DNA of 64,000 nucleotides, taken from NCBI GenBank assembly GCA_017615545.1, contig JAFZZY010000028.1:34925-98924 (forward strand). Reading direction: 5' to 3'. Made by a program: the position numbers and the translations under genes. Each line of letters begins with the position of its first letter. The stretch's first letter is position 1. Below the pieces are notes generated by a model that saw only the letters and a program-made list of their open reading frames with translations, did not search any database and was not told where the DNA came from. Source of the DNA: Lachnospiraceae bacterium. Lineage in GTDB: Bacteria > Bacillota > Clostridia > Lachnospirales > Lachnospiraceae. Below, one piece after another: positions 1 through 9,264 of the stretch.

Positions 1-371
1 TCGATCAGAGGATCTATCAACGCTTTTCTTCCATTAGCCATACGCTCATAGACCTCATTCACTTTTCGGACGTTGTAATTACGAATAAAGAATTCTAAGT
101 TCTGCCTCATCGCCAATAATTCTTTTCTTATCCGTTTTTCATACCCCTTCTGAGCTATATCACGAAGCGATAAACGCTCTGCTTTCTTAACATAGCGTTT
201 CTCACCCGTTGCTTTATCGATCAAATGATATTGATCATGCCCGTTACTCTTGTGGATCCTTATCTCATGATCCGGAACCGATTTCAGTTTTTCCAAATTT
301 CTGTTTGACTTCTCCAACAAAGTCTCAATTTCTTTTAACTGCCCCTCCAGTTTGCTTCTGTAATCTTCCAT
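1..371 (-). CDS. Partial hypothetical protein with N-terminal coiled coil (C-terminus beyond window)
   Basis: An open frame runs from an ATG at 371 down to base 1 without a stop (123 codons), so only the N-terminus is visible. The start MEDYRSKLEG is preceded by AAAGGGG about 10 bases upstream. The first 30 residues look like a coiled coil; then come IRIHKSNGHDQYHLID, GEKRYVKK and a helical stretch ending in RKALIDPLI. From memory this resembles a family of Firmicutes hypothetical proteins whose unseen C-terminus carries a PD-(D/E)XK-like nuclease core; that is inference and cannot be tested here. It is followed upstream (higher coordinates) by the hairpin array at 423-715, so that array sits in its promoter/leader region. 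Confidence 0.7.
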   Translation of the reverse strand, partial: MEDYRSKLEGQLKEIETLLEKSNRNLEKLKSVPDHEIRIHKSNGHDQYHLIDKATGEKRYVKKAERLSLRDIAQKGYEKRIRKELLAMRQNLEFFIRNYNVRKVNEVYERMANGRKALIDPLI

Positions 372-422
372 GATGATGTACCCCTTTCTTACTTTTTTGA
401 AATTGTTTTCTAGCTTTTTCTC

Positions 423-715
423 TTACGCGCATTAATGCTGTTTGGGCTGTTTTGCGCGTAGGAAACCCTTGCCCAGCTCTGGATCTTTACGCGCACTTTC
501 CCTGTTTGGGCTGTTTTGCGCGTAGGAAACCCTGTCCTGGCTTGGGTTCTTTACGCGCACTTACCCGTTTGGGCTGTTTTGCGCGTAGGAAACCCTTGCC
601 CAGCTCCGCTTCTTTACGCGCACTTTCACCCAATGGGCTGTTTTGCGCGTAAGTGGGCCGTCCCGGTGTTCCCCACTTACGCGCATTAGCACTATTAAAT
701 TTGTTGGGCGCGTAA
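423..715. repeat. Tandem array of five hairpin units, 63-64 bp period
   Basis: The sequence TTACGCGC occurs at 423, 487, 551, 614 and 677. Each copy is followed after about 22 bases by its inverted partner GCGCGTA(A/G), at about 453, 517, 580, 644 and 708. Units 1-3 share the loop core GGGCTGTTT and the inter-unit start GGAAACCC. Units 4 and 5 diverge in loop and spacer but keep the stem arms. The array fills the gap between copA and the partial gene at 1-371. A 66-codon open frame through it only reads the repeat and is not a gene. It is not a CRISPR array because the units contain no unique spacers. No further gene is seen in 372-801. Confidence 0.9.
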
Positions 716-801
716 GCGCCTCACTTTTGGAATGGAATATGCGGCGGAAGATGAATGCCGCTCAGAAAAGAAATAGAATTGAAATTGAAATACAATAACT
801 G

Positions 802-3075
802 TCATGATTCCCCTCTCAGCCGCAGGGCGTTCAGGACGACGCTGACGGAGGACAGGCTCATGGCTGCTGAGCCGATCATCGGGCTGAGTTGCAGGCCGAA
901 GGCCGGATAGAGGGCCCCGGCGGCGATCGGAATACCGATCACGTTATAAAAGAAAGCCCAGAACAGGCTCAAATGTATGTTTGAAATGGTCTTGCGTCCT
1001 AGCCGGATGGCCGTAGCGACATCATCGAGAGAATTCTTCACCAGTACGATGTCTGCCGCGTCCACAGCCACATCGGTACCTGCTCCAATGGCCATGCCCA
1101 CGTCGGCGCGTGTCAGCGCCGGTGCATCATTGATGCCGTCGCCGGCCATGACGACGATACGGCCGCTATCCTGAAGTTTCGCCACCGCGCTTTCCTTATC
1201 CTGCGGGAGGAGTTCTGCCAGAACCTCTTTCACGCCCACCTGGTCTGCGATAAAGCGGGCCGTTTCCGGGTGGTCGCCGGTCAGCATGACGACGCGACAG
1301 CCCATCTCCTGCATCTTCTCTACCGCCGCTTTTGACGTTTCGCGCGGGGTATCTGCAAGAGCGAGAAGACCCATATATTTACCGCTCATTTCCGCGATCA
1401 GGACCGGTGTCCGCCCCTCCGAGGCGAGCTGCTCGATCTCCTGCTCCGGAAGTTCTACGTCGGCAATGCGCTCCTTCAAAAAACGTGCATTGCCCGCCAG
1501 GAACGTTTGGCCGGCGCTCGTCGCGACGACGCCGCCGCCGGCGATCATCTCAAACGCTTCGGGCTCGACGCCTGCGATATTATGTTCTTTCGTGTAGCGG
1601 CAAACCGCCTGGCCCAGAGGGTGTTCGCTGCCCCTCTCCAGCATGTCCGCGACTTCCAGCAACCGGCGTTCTTCCACGCCTTCGGCCGGAGCGACGGAAA
1701 CGACCTCGATCTGACCGGTCGTCAGTGTTCCCGTTTTATCGAGAACTACCGTGTCCACGCGTCCCAGCAGTTCCAACGCCTGGGCAGATTTGACCAGGAT
1801 CCCGCCTTTCGCCGCGCGCCCCGTTGCGACCATGATCGCGACCGGCGTCGCCAGTCCCAGCGCACAGGGGCACGAGATCACAAGAACAGAGACTGCGTTT
1901 CGCACGGCAAATGCAGCATCTGCGCCGCAGAGCAACCAGATGGCCGCCGTGATCAGGGCAATGCCGATCACCGCCGGAACGAAGATCCCGGAGATCGTGT
2001 CTGCCATGCGGGCGATCGGTGCCTTCGTGCCGATCGCATCATCCACGAGGCGAATGATCTGCGAGAGCGTTGTATCGGTCCCGACGCGGGTCGCCCGAAA
2101 ACGGAAGGAACCGTTCTGGTTGCGTGTCGCGGATACGACTGTATCGCCCACGGTCTTCTCGACTGGAAGGCTCTCACCTGTGATCGAGGATTCATCCAAT
2201 GAGCCGTGACCGGAGACGATCACGCCGTCCACCGCCAGGATGTCGCCGGGGCGCACAACGAGGATGTCGCCGATCGCGATATCGTCCGCCGAGATCTCCG
2301 TCTCCGCTCCGTCGCGCTCGATGACCGCCGTCTTCGGCGCCATCTGCGCCAGCCTTCCGATGGCGTCCGTCGTCTTCTGCTTCGAACGCGCCTCCAGATA
2401 CTTACCGAGCGTGACCAGAGCCAGGATCATCGCTGCCGATTCGAAATACAATGAGTGCGAGTAATGCGTGCGCATGGCCTCATCATGGCCGAGGATGGCC
2501 ATGATCATCCGCACGTAGGAATAAGTGCCGAACACCAGTGAGGCTGCACTGCCGAGTGCCACGAGCGAGTCCATGTTCGGGTTCCGGTGCGCGAGCGCTC
2601 CAAAGCCCGATGTGAAGAACTTGCGGTTCTTCCACAGGATCGGCGCGGCAAACAGCGGAAGCAACATCAGGTCGACCGGCCAGTCACAGTCGCCGATCGT
2701 GACGTCCGGAAGGCCGATCCCAAGGTGACGTCCCATGGACAGATACATCAGAGGAACCAGCAACACCAGCGAGATCACCAGGCGCGACTTTAAAGCGGAG
2801 ATCTCCTCTTCGCTTTGCTTCTGTCGTTTTTCCCACAGCTTTCGTCCCGTATTTTCCCTCGGATCAAACTCCTGGGCTCCATAGCCCACGGCGCAGACCG
2901 CCTTCGCGATCGCCTCGGGCGTGGTGAGCGTTTCGTCATATTCTGCTTTCATGCGGCCACCCAGCAGGTCCACGTCCACCGCAGACACCCCTTCTACATG
3001 GGATGCCACGCGTGTCACAGCCGCCCGGCAGGCGGCGCAGGACATGCCTGTGACCGTAAAATGTGCCTCTTTCAT
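802..3075 (-). CDS. copA: Copper-exporting P1B-type ATPase
   Basis: This 757-residue protein pumps Cu(I) out of the cytoplasm using ATP. One N-terminal heavy-metal-associated domain carries the copper ligand motif GMSCAAC (residues 10-16). The membrane part has the transport motif SCPCALG (about residue 400), followed by the phosphorylation site DKTGT (about 445), the P1B-specific SEHPLG, TGDHP, and the hinge GDGINDAP (about 646). The last helix has [13 protein letters not shown], matching the conserved Met/Ser and Asn of the second copper site in CopA. Length is normal for a one-HMA CopA. The start is fixed by GGAG 5 bases before the ATG. No copper regulator or chaperone gene lies next to it, so control by a CsoR or CopY type regulator is not visible. 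Confidence 0.95.
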   Translation of the reverse strand: MKEAHFTVTGMSCAACRAAVTRVASHVEGVSAVDVDLLGGRMKAEYDETLTTPEAIAKAVCAVGYGAQEFDPRENTGRKLWEKRQKQSEEEISALKSRLVISLVLLVPLMYLSMGRHLGIGLPDVTIGDCDWPVDLMLLPLFAAPILWKNRKFFTSGFGALAHRNPNMDSLVALGSAASLVFGTYSYVRMIMAILGHDEAMRTHYSHSLYFESAAMILALVTLGKYLEARSKQKTTDAIGRLAQMAPKTAVIERDGAETEISADDIAIGDILVVRPGDILAVDGVIVSGHGSLDESSITGESLPVEKTVGDTVVSATRNQNGSFRFRATRVGTDTTLSQIIRLVDDAIGTKAPIARMADTISGIFVPAVIGIALITAAIWLLCGADAAFAVRNAVSVLVISCPCALGLATPVAIMVATGRAAKGGILVKSAQALELLGRVDTVVLDKTGTLTTGQIEVVSVAPAEGVEERRLLEVADMLERGSEHPLGQAVCRYTKEHNIAGVEPEAFEMIAGGGVVATSAGQTFLAGNARFLKERIADVELPEQEIEQLASEGRTPVLIAEMSGKYMGLLALADTPRETSKAAVEKMQEMGCRVVMLTGDHPETARFIADQVGVKEVLAELLPQDKESAVAKLQDSGRIVVMAGDGINDAPALTRADVGMAIGAGTDVAVDAADIVLVKNSLDDVATAIRLGRKTISNIHLSLFWAFFYNVIGIPIAAGALYPAFGLQLSPMIGSAAMSLSSVSVVLNALRLRGES

Positions 3076-3162
3076 GGTAACTCCATTACGCCGGATCGTA
3101 CACGCGCCGGCCCGCGGTAAAATCGGTTTCTATTCCAAACCATATAAAGATCCTACGCAAAA

Positions 3163-3189
3163 TGTGCAGTCGGAAACCACGACTGCACA
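3163..3189 (-). terminator. Rho-independent terminator after the alarmone synthetase gene
   Basis: A 10-bp perfect stem (TGTGCAGTCG / CGACTGCACA) with a 7-base loop is followed on the minus strand by TTTTGCG, just after the stop at 3206. Confidence 0.8.
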
Positions 3190-3205
3190 CCTCGACATTA
3201 AACCA

Positions 3206-3892
3206 TTATGAATACGCTGCGCGCCCCGGACTGCGCACGGGCTCCGCCGCTTCTTGCAGGGACGCTTTCTTCGCATCGTTTTTCTTGATCTCTTCGTTCA
3301 GAAGGAACATGCGGTTATCCAACATATTGATCATCGTCGCGCACTCAAAGAGTTCGTTCTGGATATGATCGGGTGCATTGCCCTCGTACTTGTAGTAGAT
3401 CTTATGCTCCAGGCTGGCCCAGAAATCCATCGCGATGGTACGGATCTGGATCTCGACCTTCGTCTCCACCGGACCGTCCGACAGATAGATCGGAACGGAG
3501 ACCACCATGTGGTAGCTCTTATAGCCGTTCGGCTTCGGGTTATCGATGTAATTCTTTATGATCAATACCCGCACATCGTTCTGATTGCTGATCATATCGG
3601 CGATCTTATAGATGTCCGATGTGAAGGAACATATGATTCGAATGCCTGCGATGTCATGCACGTAACGCACCATATTCTCGATGGTCACGTCATGGCCCTG
3701 CTTCTTCAATTTTTTAACGATACTTTCCGCAGATTTGATACGCGTCTTAACATGTTCGATCGGGTTGTAATTATGTACATTGATGAACTCCTCGTTGAGG
3801 ATCTCGATCTTCGCGTTCACCTGCTTCAGCGCGGAATTATAGAGAAACATGATGGTCTTCCACTCATCCGCCTCATTATGGGGTTCCGCCAT
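3206..3892 (-). CDS. relQ: Small alarmone synthetase, RelQ/YjbM type GTP pyrophosphokinase
   Basis: The 228-residue protein has only the RelA/SpoT synthetase domain, as in Firmicutes small alarmone synthetases that make (p)ppGpp from GTP/GDP and ATP. Motifs seen: DIAGIRIICSF with DIY, the nucleotide-binding NPKPNGYKSYHM, and EIQIRTIAMDFWASLEHK, which holds the catalytic Glu and the conserved W-x-x-LEHK. No hydrolase HD domain, TGS or ACT domain is present. GGAGG lies about 10 bases before the ATG. It follows the SDR gene by about 40 bases on the same strand, so the two probably form one transcript that ends at the hairpin 3163-3189. Confidence 0.92.
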   Translation of the reverse strand: MAEPHNEADEWKTIMFLYNSALKQVNAKIEILNEEFINVHNYNPIEHVKTRIKSAESIVKKLKKQGHDVTIENMVRYVHDIAGIRIICSFTSDIYKIADMISNQNDVRVLIIKNYIDNPKPNGYKSYHMVVSVPIYLSDGPVETKVEIQIRTIAMDFWASLEHKIYYKYEGNAPDHIQNELFECATMINMLDNRMFLLNEEIKKNDAKKASLQEAAEPVRSPGRAAYS

Positions 3893-3931
3893 TAAACAGT
3901 TACCTCCTTGTATAAGGTCCGCGTCGCGAAC

Positions 3932-4699
3932 CTACCCTAATTTTTTCTTCTGCTGGCGTGCCGTTATGGGGATGGACACGCACGACGGCAGAAGGCGTCC
4001 GGCAGTCACTGCAGCTCGCATGCGCAGCGACGGGACGATCACCGTTTTCTTCTGAAACATCTTTTTGATCGCATAGGAAACGCACGCCTCGGCAGAAATG
4101 CCCGGAAGCGTGAAGGAGACATTGGCCACGTCATTGAATTCCGTATTCACCGGTCCGGGACACAGACACCCGACGTAGACCGGACTTTTATCCTGCTTCA
4201 TCTCATAGCTGACCGCGCGCGTCAGGCTGGTCACATATGCCTTCGTCGCGTAGTAGGTCGCCATGTACGGCCCCGCCGGCAGAAGTCCCGCCGAAGACGC
4301 CACATTCAAAAGATATCCCTTACCCTGTCGTTCTTCCTTGAAATATTTCAGCACACGTTTTGTGAAAAAATGAACGGCTTTGATATTCACATCCACCATG
4401 GAGGACTCTTTTTCCTCGTCGGTCTCGATAAACTTGCCGCAATCCCCGAATCCGGCGCAGTTGATGAATACCTCAACGTTCCGGTCTTCCAAAGCGTCCA
4501 TCACGCGCATACATCCCGAGCGCACGGACAGGTCCGCCTCTACGACCTTCGAAGGAGCCGCCAGTTCGTCCTGCAGACTGCGCAAACGATCCGCACGGCG
4601 AGCCACCAGTATCGTCTCATATCCCATCGCCGACAACTGTCGGGCAAATTCGGCACCGATCCCGCTCGATGCTCCTGTGATCACGGCATATTTCGACAT
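3932..4699 (-). CDS. Short-chain dehydrogenase/reductase (SDR)
   Basis: This 255-residue Rossmann protein has the cofactor motif TGASSGIG (residues 8-15) and Arg residues after beta-2 (ARRADRL) that favour NADP(H). It also has NCAG, a catalytic Ser in NVASSAG, and the YxxxK pair in YYATKAY. The family label often used for this subgroup is DltE/YqjQ-like SDR. The C-terminus is basic (QQKKKLG), so peripheral membrane contact is possible. The substrate cannot be told from the sequence. The ATG is preceded by GGAGAG; the gene has its own promoter and is followed by relQ. Confidence 0.88.
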   Translation of the reverse strand: MSKYAVITGASSGIGAEFARQLSAMGYETILVARRADRLRSLQDELAAPSKVVEADLSVRSGCMRVMDALEDRNVEVFINCAGFGDCGKFIETDEEKESSMVDVNIKAVHFFTKRVLKYFKEERQGKGYLLNVASSAGLLPAGPYMATYYATKAYVTSLTRAVSYEMKQDKSPVYVGCLCPGPVNTEFNDVANVSFTLPGISAEACVSYAIKKMFQKKTVIVPSLRMRAAVTAGRLLPSCVSIPITARQQKKKLG

Positions 4700-4733
4700 A
4701 CCTTCTCTCCTTTCCGATCATTCTCACAAGACT

Positions 4734-4762
4734 ATTATAGCATATATTTTTTGCTTTGTCTT
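4734..4762 (-). promoter_or_regulatory. Sigma-A promoter of the SDR-relQ transcript
   Basis: On the minus strand AAGACA (4757-4762) is 17 bases from a perfect TATAAT (4734-4739), about 35 bases before the SDR start. Confidence 0.6.
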
Positions 4763-4803
4763 TGACTTCACGAAATAGTAAGAAAAAGTTCAAATTCTAT
4801 ACA

Positions 4804-7788
4804 TCATTCGACGCTCTTCAGCGATTCGACCATGTCGATCTTCTTCAGTTTGCGGTACATCAGCAGCTGGACGATCACGGAAAATGCGATCGTCAGGAGG
4901 ATGCTGAAGAACACGCTCGCGAGGGAAATGCGGCGGCCGAACATCATCAGGTCGATCTCCACCGTTTCGATGACGAAGCGGTGCAACAGGTAGCCGCAGA
5001 ATACGCCGAAGATGCAGCCGAACAGCGTCAGCAGAACGCTGTCCCGGTAGACATAGGCCGCGACCTCACCGTCGAAAAATCCGAGCACCTTAATGGTCGC
5101 CATCTCGCGACGGCGCTCTGTGATGTTGATATTATTCAGGTTGTATAAAACTACGAACGCCAGCAGGCCGGCGGACACGATCAGCACGACGACCACGAGG
5201 TTCAGGCTCTTCAGCATCCGGTCGATCTTATCCTGCAGGGCCGACGTCATCTGGACGCCCAGGCAGGCCGGATGTTCGAGCAGGCCCGCTGCGAGCCGGG
5301 TCTCGAATTCCTCGTTTCGATTCTCCGTCTTCAGCCACAGCGTGGTATAGTCGGGCGCCTCGCCGAACAGCGAACGGTAGGTCTCGCTGCTCATGCACAC
5401 ATAGTGCAGGATATAGTTTTCGTAGATGCTGTCGATGACGACCTCTTTGTAGTTCACTTCGTCCATGCAAATGCGCAGGGTGTCCCCCGCCTTCAGTTCC
5501 AGCATCCGCGCCAGTTTTTCATTGACCGCAACATGCCCTGTCTCCGTCGGGAACTCCACGGCCTTCTTCGTCGTGCGGTCGCGCATGTCAAAGAACAGAC
5601 TCAGGTCGTCCGCGCTCTCAGGTACGAGGATCGTCGCCTCGCGGCGCGCGGTCTCCGATGCCACATCGATGTATTCCGAATGTATGAATTTTGTATTTGT
5701 GATGCCTTCCTGTCCCTGCAAGTACTCGGAAAATGCTTTCCATTCCGCGTCGATAGTGTTCTTCCGATCCGTCGTCGCCGCGGCGTCATAGCGGAAGATC
5801 TCGCGGTACTGGTACTTCGCGATGTCGAGGATCGAGTCGCGCAGGCCAAAACCGACCAGCAGCAGGCCCATGCAGCCGCCGATGCCGAAGATGGTCATGA
5901 ACATACGCTTCTTATATCGGAACACGTTGCGGGCGCTGGCCTTCTGCGCGAAACTCAGGCGCGACCAGATCGGCGTGATGCGCTCCAAAAGGATGCGTTT
6001 GCCGGGCTTCGGCGCCGGCGGACGCATGAGCTTAGCGGGCATAGAAAGCGTATTTCGCACGCAGACGGCAAATAGTCCGGCGAGGATGCAGAAAACCGCC
6101 ATAGCGGTCGCTACGAGCGCGTAGGAGGCATGGTACGGCATCGCAAGCACCGGAATTCCGGTATAGAGCATGCAATATGCCTTAATGATGACGTACGGGA
6201 AGACCTTCTCACCGGCCAGGAAGCCGAACAGGCTGCCGCCGAGCGTCGCAAACATTGCATAGAGGATGAATTTCCCGGCGATGGAAAGCCCGGTGTAGCC
6301 CAGGGATTTCTCCGTTCCGATCATCAGGCGGGACTCCTCGATCATACGCGTCATGGTCGTCATGCTCACGAGGGCCGCAACAAAGAAGAACAACAGCGGG
6401 AACACGAGGCCGATCTTTCCGATCCGCTTCGCGTCCAGCAGAAACGAGGCATGGGCCGCGACCGTAGAACGGTCCAGCACATACCACGACGCAGGCTTCA
6501 CTTCCTCGTTGATCTTCTGCTTCGCCTGCTTCTCAAAGAATTCATCAAACTGCTCCCGGAAGGTCTCGTCGAACACCGGTTCGTACTCTTCCTTCCAAGT
6601 CTTCTCAAACGCCTCTTTAAACTGCTTCTCAAAAACTTCGTCAAAGTTCTCCTGGAACTGTTGTTTCAGCAGTCCCTCCTGTTCCTGGAACCACTGTACG
6701 AAGTTGCTCTCAAATGCGATCAGGCCGGCCGGGTTCCATTCCTCCGGATCCGCTTTCGCCCGTGCCTCCTCCAGCATCTCGTCATGGAGCTGCTTGCGGT
6801 AGGTCTCCCTCCACTCCTCGTAGAGCGTGTCGAAATTCGCCTGTTTCGCTTTGTTATATTCAGCCTCAAATCCGGACGTGTAGGCTTTCTCTTTCGCGTC
6901 CGCCAGCGCCAACGCGCGTTGCGCGGAAAACGCCAGTTCATAGTCCTCTCCGGCAAATGCTTCCGCCAGCGCCGCATCCCGGATCTCCTGCGTCCGCCGC
7001 TCGCACGCCGTGTCCGCCAGCGCCCGGATCTCCTCCATGCACGCTTCCACATAGGCCGTGTATTCGTCGCTGCCCGTCTGCATCGCTTTCGCATCCGCCA
7101 GCGTCAGTGCGACCTCATAGTACGCCTTTGCGGCAAATGTCTCTCTGGCCGGCAGTACCACGTAGTCGATCTGCCCGTCACCGAGCTTTCCGCTTCCGCG
7201 CTCCAGATCCAGATACGCCGGGATCATGCAGACGCCGCACACCGTAAGTTCATCCGTCGTAAGCGAGCCGTCGGTCAGTTTTTGATCCCGCACGCCGGAC
7301 TCCAATTTCAATGTATCGCCGACCTTCACGCCGAAGTTCTCCGCCATGGCGTGATCGATCAGACATTCGCCCGCCGCCTCCGGCAGACGTCCCTCCGTCA
7401 GATAGGGCTTATTGACCCGGTCCGTGCTGCTGATCAGAAGGATGGAAACCTCCGCCTGATCGCCCGTTTTCGTCTCACCATCTTCGGCGAGGTACGAAAG
7501 CGAGGTGAGCGCCTCCAGGTTGTAGATCCCTTCGGCCTCATCGACGCAGTCAAGCGCCTTCAGATCCGCGATGTCACTGTCCGTCATTCCGAGGTCAGAA
7601 ATCACACGCACATCCATGAAGGACTGCGTGTCATAATATTCGTCCAATGATAGCCGCATATCCGGCTCGCTCGCGCGCACGCCGGAGAAAAAAGCCACCC
7701 CGAGAGCCACGATCGCAAACAGCGACCAAAACCGGGCACGACTTCGTTTTATTTCACGGAGCAAGTCCGTCCACATTGCTCTGGTCAT
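4804..7788 (-). CDS. Large FtsX-family ABC-type permease without a nearby ATPase
   Basis: The chosen start is the ATG at 7788 (MTRAMWTDLL), which has AAGGGATGG before it; the open frame extends further upstream to 7911 but that part looks non-coding. The 994-residue product has one N-terminal membrane helix (WSLFAIVALGVAFF), a large extracytoplasmic region to about residue 495, then two FtsX membrane modules (about 500-620 and 850-990) separated by a second outside domain. This is the layout of macrolide-exporter/lipoprotein-release-like MacB/FtsX proteins. Within the outside region about 150 residues are rich in Glu, Gln, Phe and Trp (FEKQFKEAFEKTWKEEY and similar) and should form long helices. 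No ABC ATPase gene is adjacent, so its energy partner is unknown. Confidence 0.85.
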   Translation of the reverse strand: MTRAMWTDLLREIKRSRARFWSLFAIVALGVAFFSGVRASEPDMRLSLDEYYDTQSFMDVRVISDLGMTDSDIADLKALDCVDEAEGIYNLEALTSLSYLAEDGETKTGDQAEVSILLISSTDRVNKPYLTEGRLPEAAGECLIDHAMAENFGVKVGDTLKLESGVRDQKLTDGSLTTDELTVCGVCMIPAYLDLERGSGKLGDGQIDYVVLPARETFAAKAYYEVALTLADAKAMQTGSDEYTAYVEACMEEIRALADTACERRTQEIRDAALAEAFAGEDYELAFSAQRALALADAKEKAYTSGFEAEYNKAKQANFDTLYEEWRETYRKQLHDEMLEEARAKADPEEWNPAGLIAFESNFVQWFQEQEGLLKQQFQENFDEVFEKQFKEAFEKTWKEEYEPVFDETFREQFDEFFEKQAKQKINEEVKPASWYVLDRSTVAAHASFLLDAKRIGKIGLVFPLLFFFVAALVSMTTMTRMIEESRLMIGTEKSLGYTGLSIAGKFILYAMFATLGGSLFGFLAGEKVFPYVIIKAYCMLYTGIPVLAMPYHASYALVATAMAVFCILAGLFAVCVRNTLSMPAKLMRPPAPKPGKRILLERITPIWSRLSFAQKASARNVFRYKKRMFMTIFGIGGCMGLLLVGFGLRDSILDIAKYQYREIFRYDAAATTDRKNTIDAEWKAFSEYLQGQEGITNTKFIHSEYIDVASETARREATILVPESADDLSLFFDMRDRTTKKAVEFPTETGHVAVNEKLARMLELKAGDTLRICMDEVNYKEVVIDSIYENYILHYVCMSSETYRSLFGEAPDYTTLWLKTENRNEEFETRLAAGLLEHPACLGVQMTSALQDKIDRMLKSLNLVVVVLIVSAGLLAFVVLYNLNNINITERRREMATIKVLGFFDGEVAAYVYRDSVLLTLFGCIFGVFCGYLLHRFVIETVEIDLMMFGRRISLASVFFSILLTIAFSVIVQLLMYRKLKKIDMVESLKSVE

Positions 7789-7942
7789 GATCCATCCCTT
7801 GACTTCCTGCAAACTTCGTCCCGCGCAGCCGTAAGTCCATCTGCAAAGCGGGGCAAATACATTATACAGGATGCCGGGCATTGTCGCAAGCATATCATGC
7901 ATTGCCCCCAAAAAGAAAGATGCTTTTCCGCCCCTTTTCAGA

Positions 7943-7971
7943 TTGACTTTTCTCCTGTTTTATGCTACCAT
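7943..7971 (+). promoter_or_regulatory. Promoter of the rubrerythrin gene
   Basis: TTGACT (7943-7948) and TACCAT (7966-7971) are 17 bases apart, about 60 bases before the rubrerythrin start at 8035, which has GGGAGG at 8023-8028. Confidence 0.55.
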
Positions 7972-8034
7972 ACTTGAAACATCATCTGACCCGAAAATCA
8001 TGATCGTGTTAAAAACCAAAAAGGGAGGCTAATT

Positions 8035-8580
8035 ATGGCAAAATTTGTATGTGAGATCTGCGGATATGTACATGAGGGCGACACTCCGCCCGAGAAGTGC
8101 CCCATCTGCATGGCACCCGCTGAAAAATTCAAAGAACTGGTAGAGGAGATGTCCTGGGCTTGCGAGCACGAGATCGGCATCGGTAAGGTAAACACCCCTG
8201 AAGACATCATCAAAGATCTGCGTGACAACTTCACCGGCGAATGCACGGAAGTCGGCATGTATCTGGCTATGGCGAGAGCTGCATTCCGCGAGGGTTATGC
8301 AGAGATCGGCATGTACTGGGAGAAGGCTGCTTACGAAGAGGCTGAGCACGCTGCGAAGTTCGCAGAGCTCCTCGGCGAAGTAGTAAGTTCCAGCACGAAG
8401 GAGAACCTGCAGAAGCGTGTGGCTGCCGAAAACGGAGCTACCGCCGGCAAGCTTGATCTGGCTATGCGCGCGAAGAAGCTGAACCTCGACGCGATCCATG
8501 ACACCGTTCATGAGATGGCGAAGGACGAGGCTCGTCACGGCAAGGCATTCCAGGGCTTCCTGGATCGTTACTTCAGCTGA
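8035..8580 (+). CDS. rbr: Rubrerythrin with N-terminal rubredoxin domain (reverse rubrerythrin)
   Basis: The 181-residue protein reduces peroxide (and helps against oxygen) in anaerobes. Its rubredoxin-type iron centre is at the N-terminus (CEICGY at 6-11 and CPIC at 22-25), the reverse of classical rubrerythrin, followed by the ferritin-like di-iron four-helix domain with Ec[14 protein letters not shown] and DEARHGKAF Glu/His ligands. This order is typical of clostridial reverse rubrerythrins that take electrons from NADH through separate reductases. It is a single-gene unit with its own promoter and terminator, in opposite orientation to both neighbours. Confidence 0.95.
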   Translation: MAKFVCEICGYVHEGDTPPEKCPICMAPAEKFKELVEEMSWACEHEIGIGKVNTPEDIIKDLRDNFTGECTEVGMYLAMARAAFREGYAEIGMYWEKAAYEEAEHAAKFAELLGEVVSSSTKENLQKRVAAENGATAGKLDLAMRAKKLNLDAIHDTVHEMAKDEARHGKAFQGFLDRYFS

Positions 8581-8606
8581 TAACGTTCTAACGGAAACAC
8601 ATAAAT

Positions 8607-8640
8607 ACGGGGACGCCCCCAAAGGGCGTCCCCGTTTTCT
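8607..8640. terminator. Terminator between convergent rubrerythrin and kinase-like genes
   Basis: A 12-bp GC-rich stem (ACGGGGACGCCC / GGGCGTCCCCGT, 8607-8618 and 8624-8635) is followed by a T run on the plus strand. It may also stop minus-strand transcription from 8650. Confidence 0.9.
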
Positions 8641-8649
8641 TTTCTCTAT

Positions 8650-9249
8650 TTACTGCATGGCCGCGATACGCGTCCTGATATATGCTTCCAGCACATCCAC
8701 GGTCGTATCGATGCCGAGCCGCGAGCTGTTGATCGACAGATCGTAAAACCGGGAGTCGCCCCATTTGCCTTCACAATGATCGTCGTGGTAGCGTTTTCTC
8801 TTTTTATCCTTCTTAACGATCAGTTTCTTCGCCTCGTCCCGATCCAGGTCGTAGACCCTCATGACGCGTTCGATCTTCACTTCCATATCACCGTGGATAA
8901 ACAGCGAGATCAGTGCCGGATACTGCTTCAGCTTCATCTCGGAGCATCTTCCGACCACAACGAAAGACTCGCCGCTCTTCGCCTTCTCCTCCAGGATCTC
9001 AAACTGCATATCGGCAATATGATCCTCGATGGAATTGCTATAACCATTTACCGTTCGTGAGAGAAGTTTAAACTTCGGCACCTCATTGTATTTCTCCACC
9101 TGCTCTTCCGTCATGCCCATCTCTTCCGCGATCTTCGTGATCAGATGACGGTCGTATATAGGCACATTAAACCGCGCTGCGAGCGCTTCTGCGATGACGC
9201 GGCCGCCGCTTCCGAACTCACGGCCGACCGAAATAATGAACTGAGACAT
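8650..9249 (-). CDS. Cytidylate-kinase-like family protein
   Basis: The 199-residue protein begins with FIISVGREFGSGG, the P-loop-like start seen in the cytidylate-kinase-like family common in Clostridia. It continues with YDRHLI, VVVGRCSE (a second strand of the core) and an Arg/Lys-rich lid region (KKDKKRKRYHDDH). It is not the housekeeping Cmk. The physiological substrate of this family is not settled, so no reaction is assigned. GGAGGAATT precedes the ATG, and the gene is 15 bases downstream of the transporter gene, suggesting co-transcription. Confidence 0.8.
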   Translation of the reverse strand: MSQFIISVGREFGSGGRVIAEALAARFNVPIYDRHLITKIAEEMGMTEEQVEKYNEVPKFKLLSRTVNGYSNSIEDHIADMQFEILEEKAKSGESFVVVGRCSEMKLKQYPALISLFIHGDMEVKIERVMRVYDLDRDEAKKLIVKKDKKRKRYHDDHCEGKWGDSRFYDLSINSSRLGIDTTVDVLEAYIRTRIAAMQ

Positions 9250-9264
9250 AATTCCTCCTTTTCA

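Noticed and set aside
452..652. 66-residue open frame with internal repeats (GCFARRKP three times)
   Set aside because: It reads through the hairpin array; the peptide repeat only reflects the DNA repeat, and there is no ribosome site.
423..715. CRISPR array
   Set aside because: Units are 63-64 bp with internal inverted arms and related, not unique, spacers; no cas gene is present.
6130..7650. 506-residue open frame opposite the FtsX-type gene
   Set aside because: Antisense shadow with biased Arg/Leu composition and no ribosome site.
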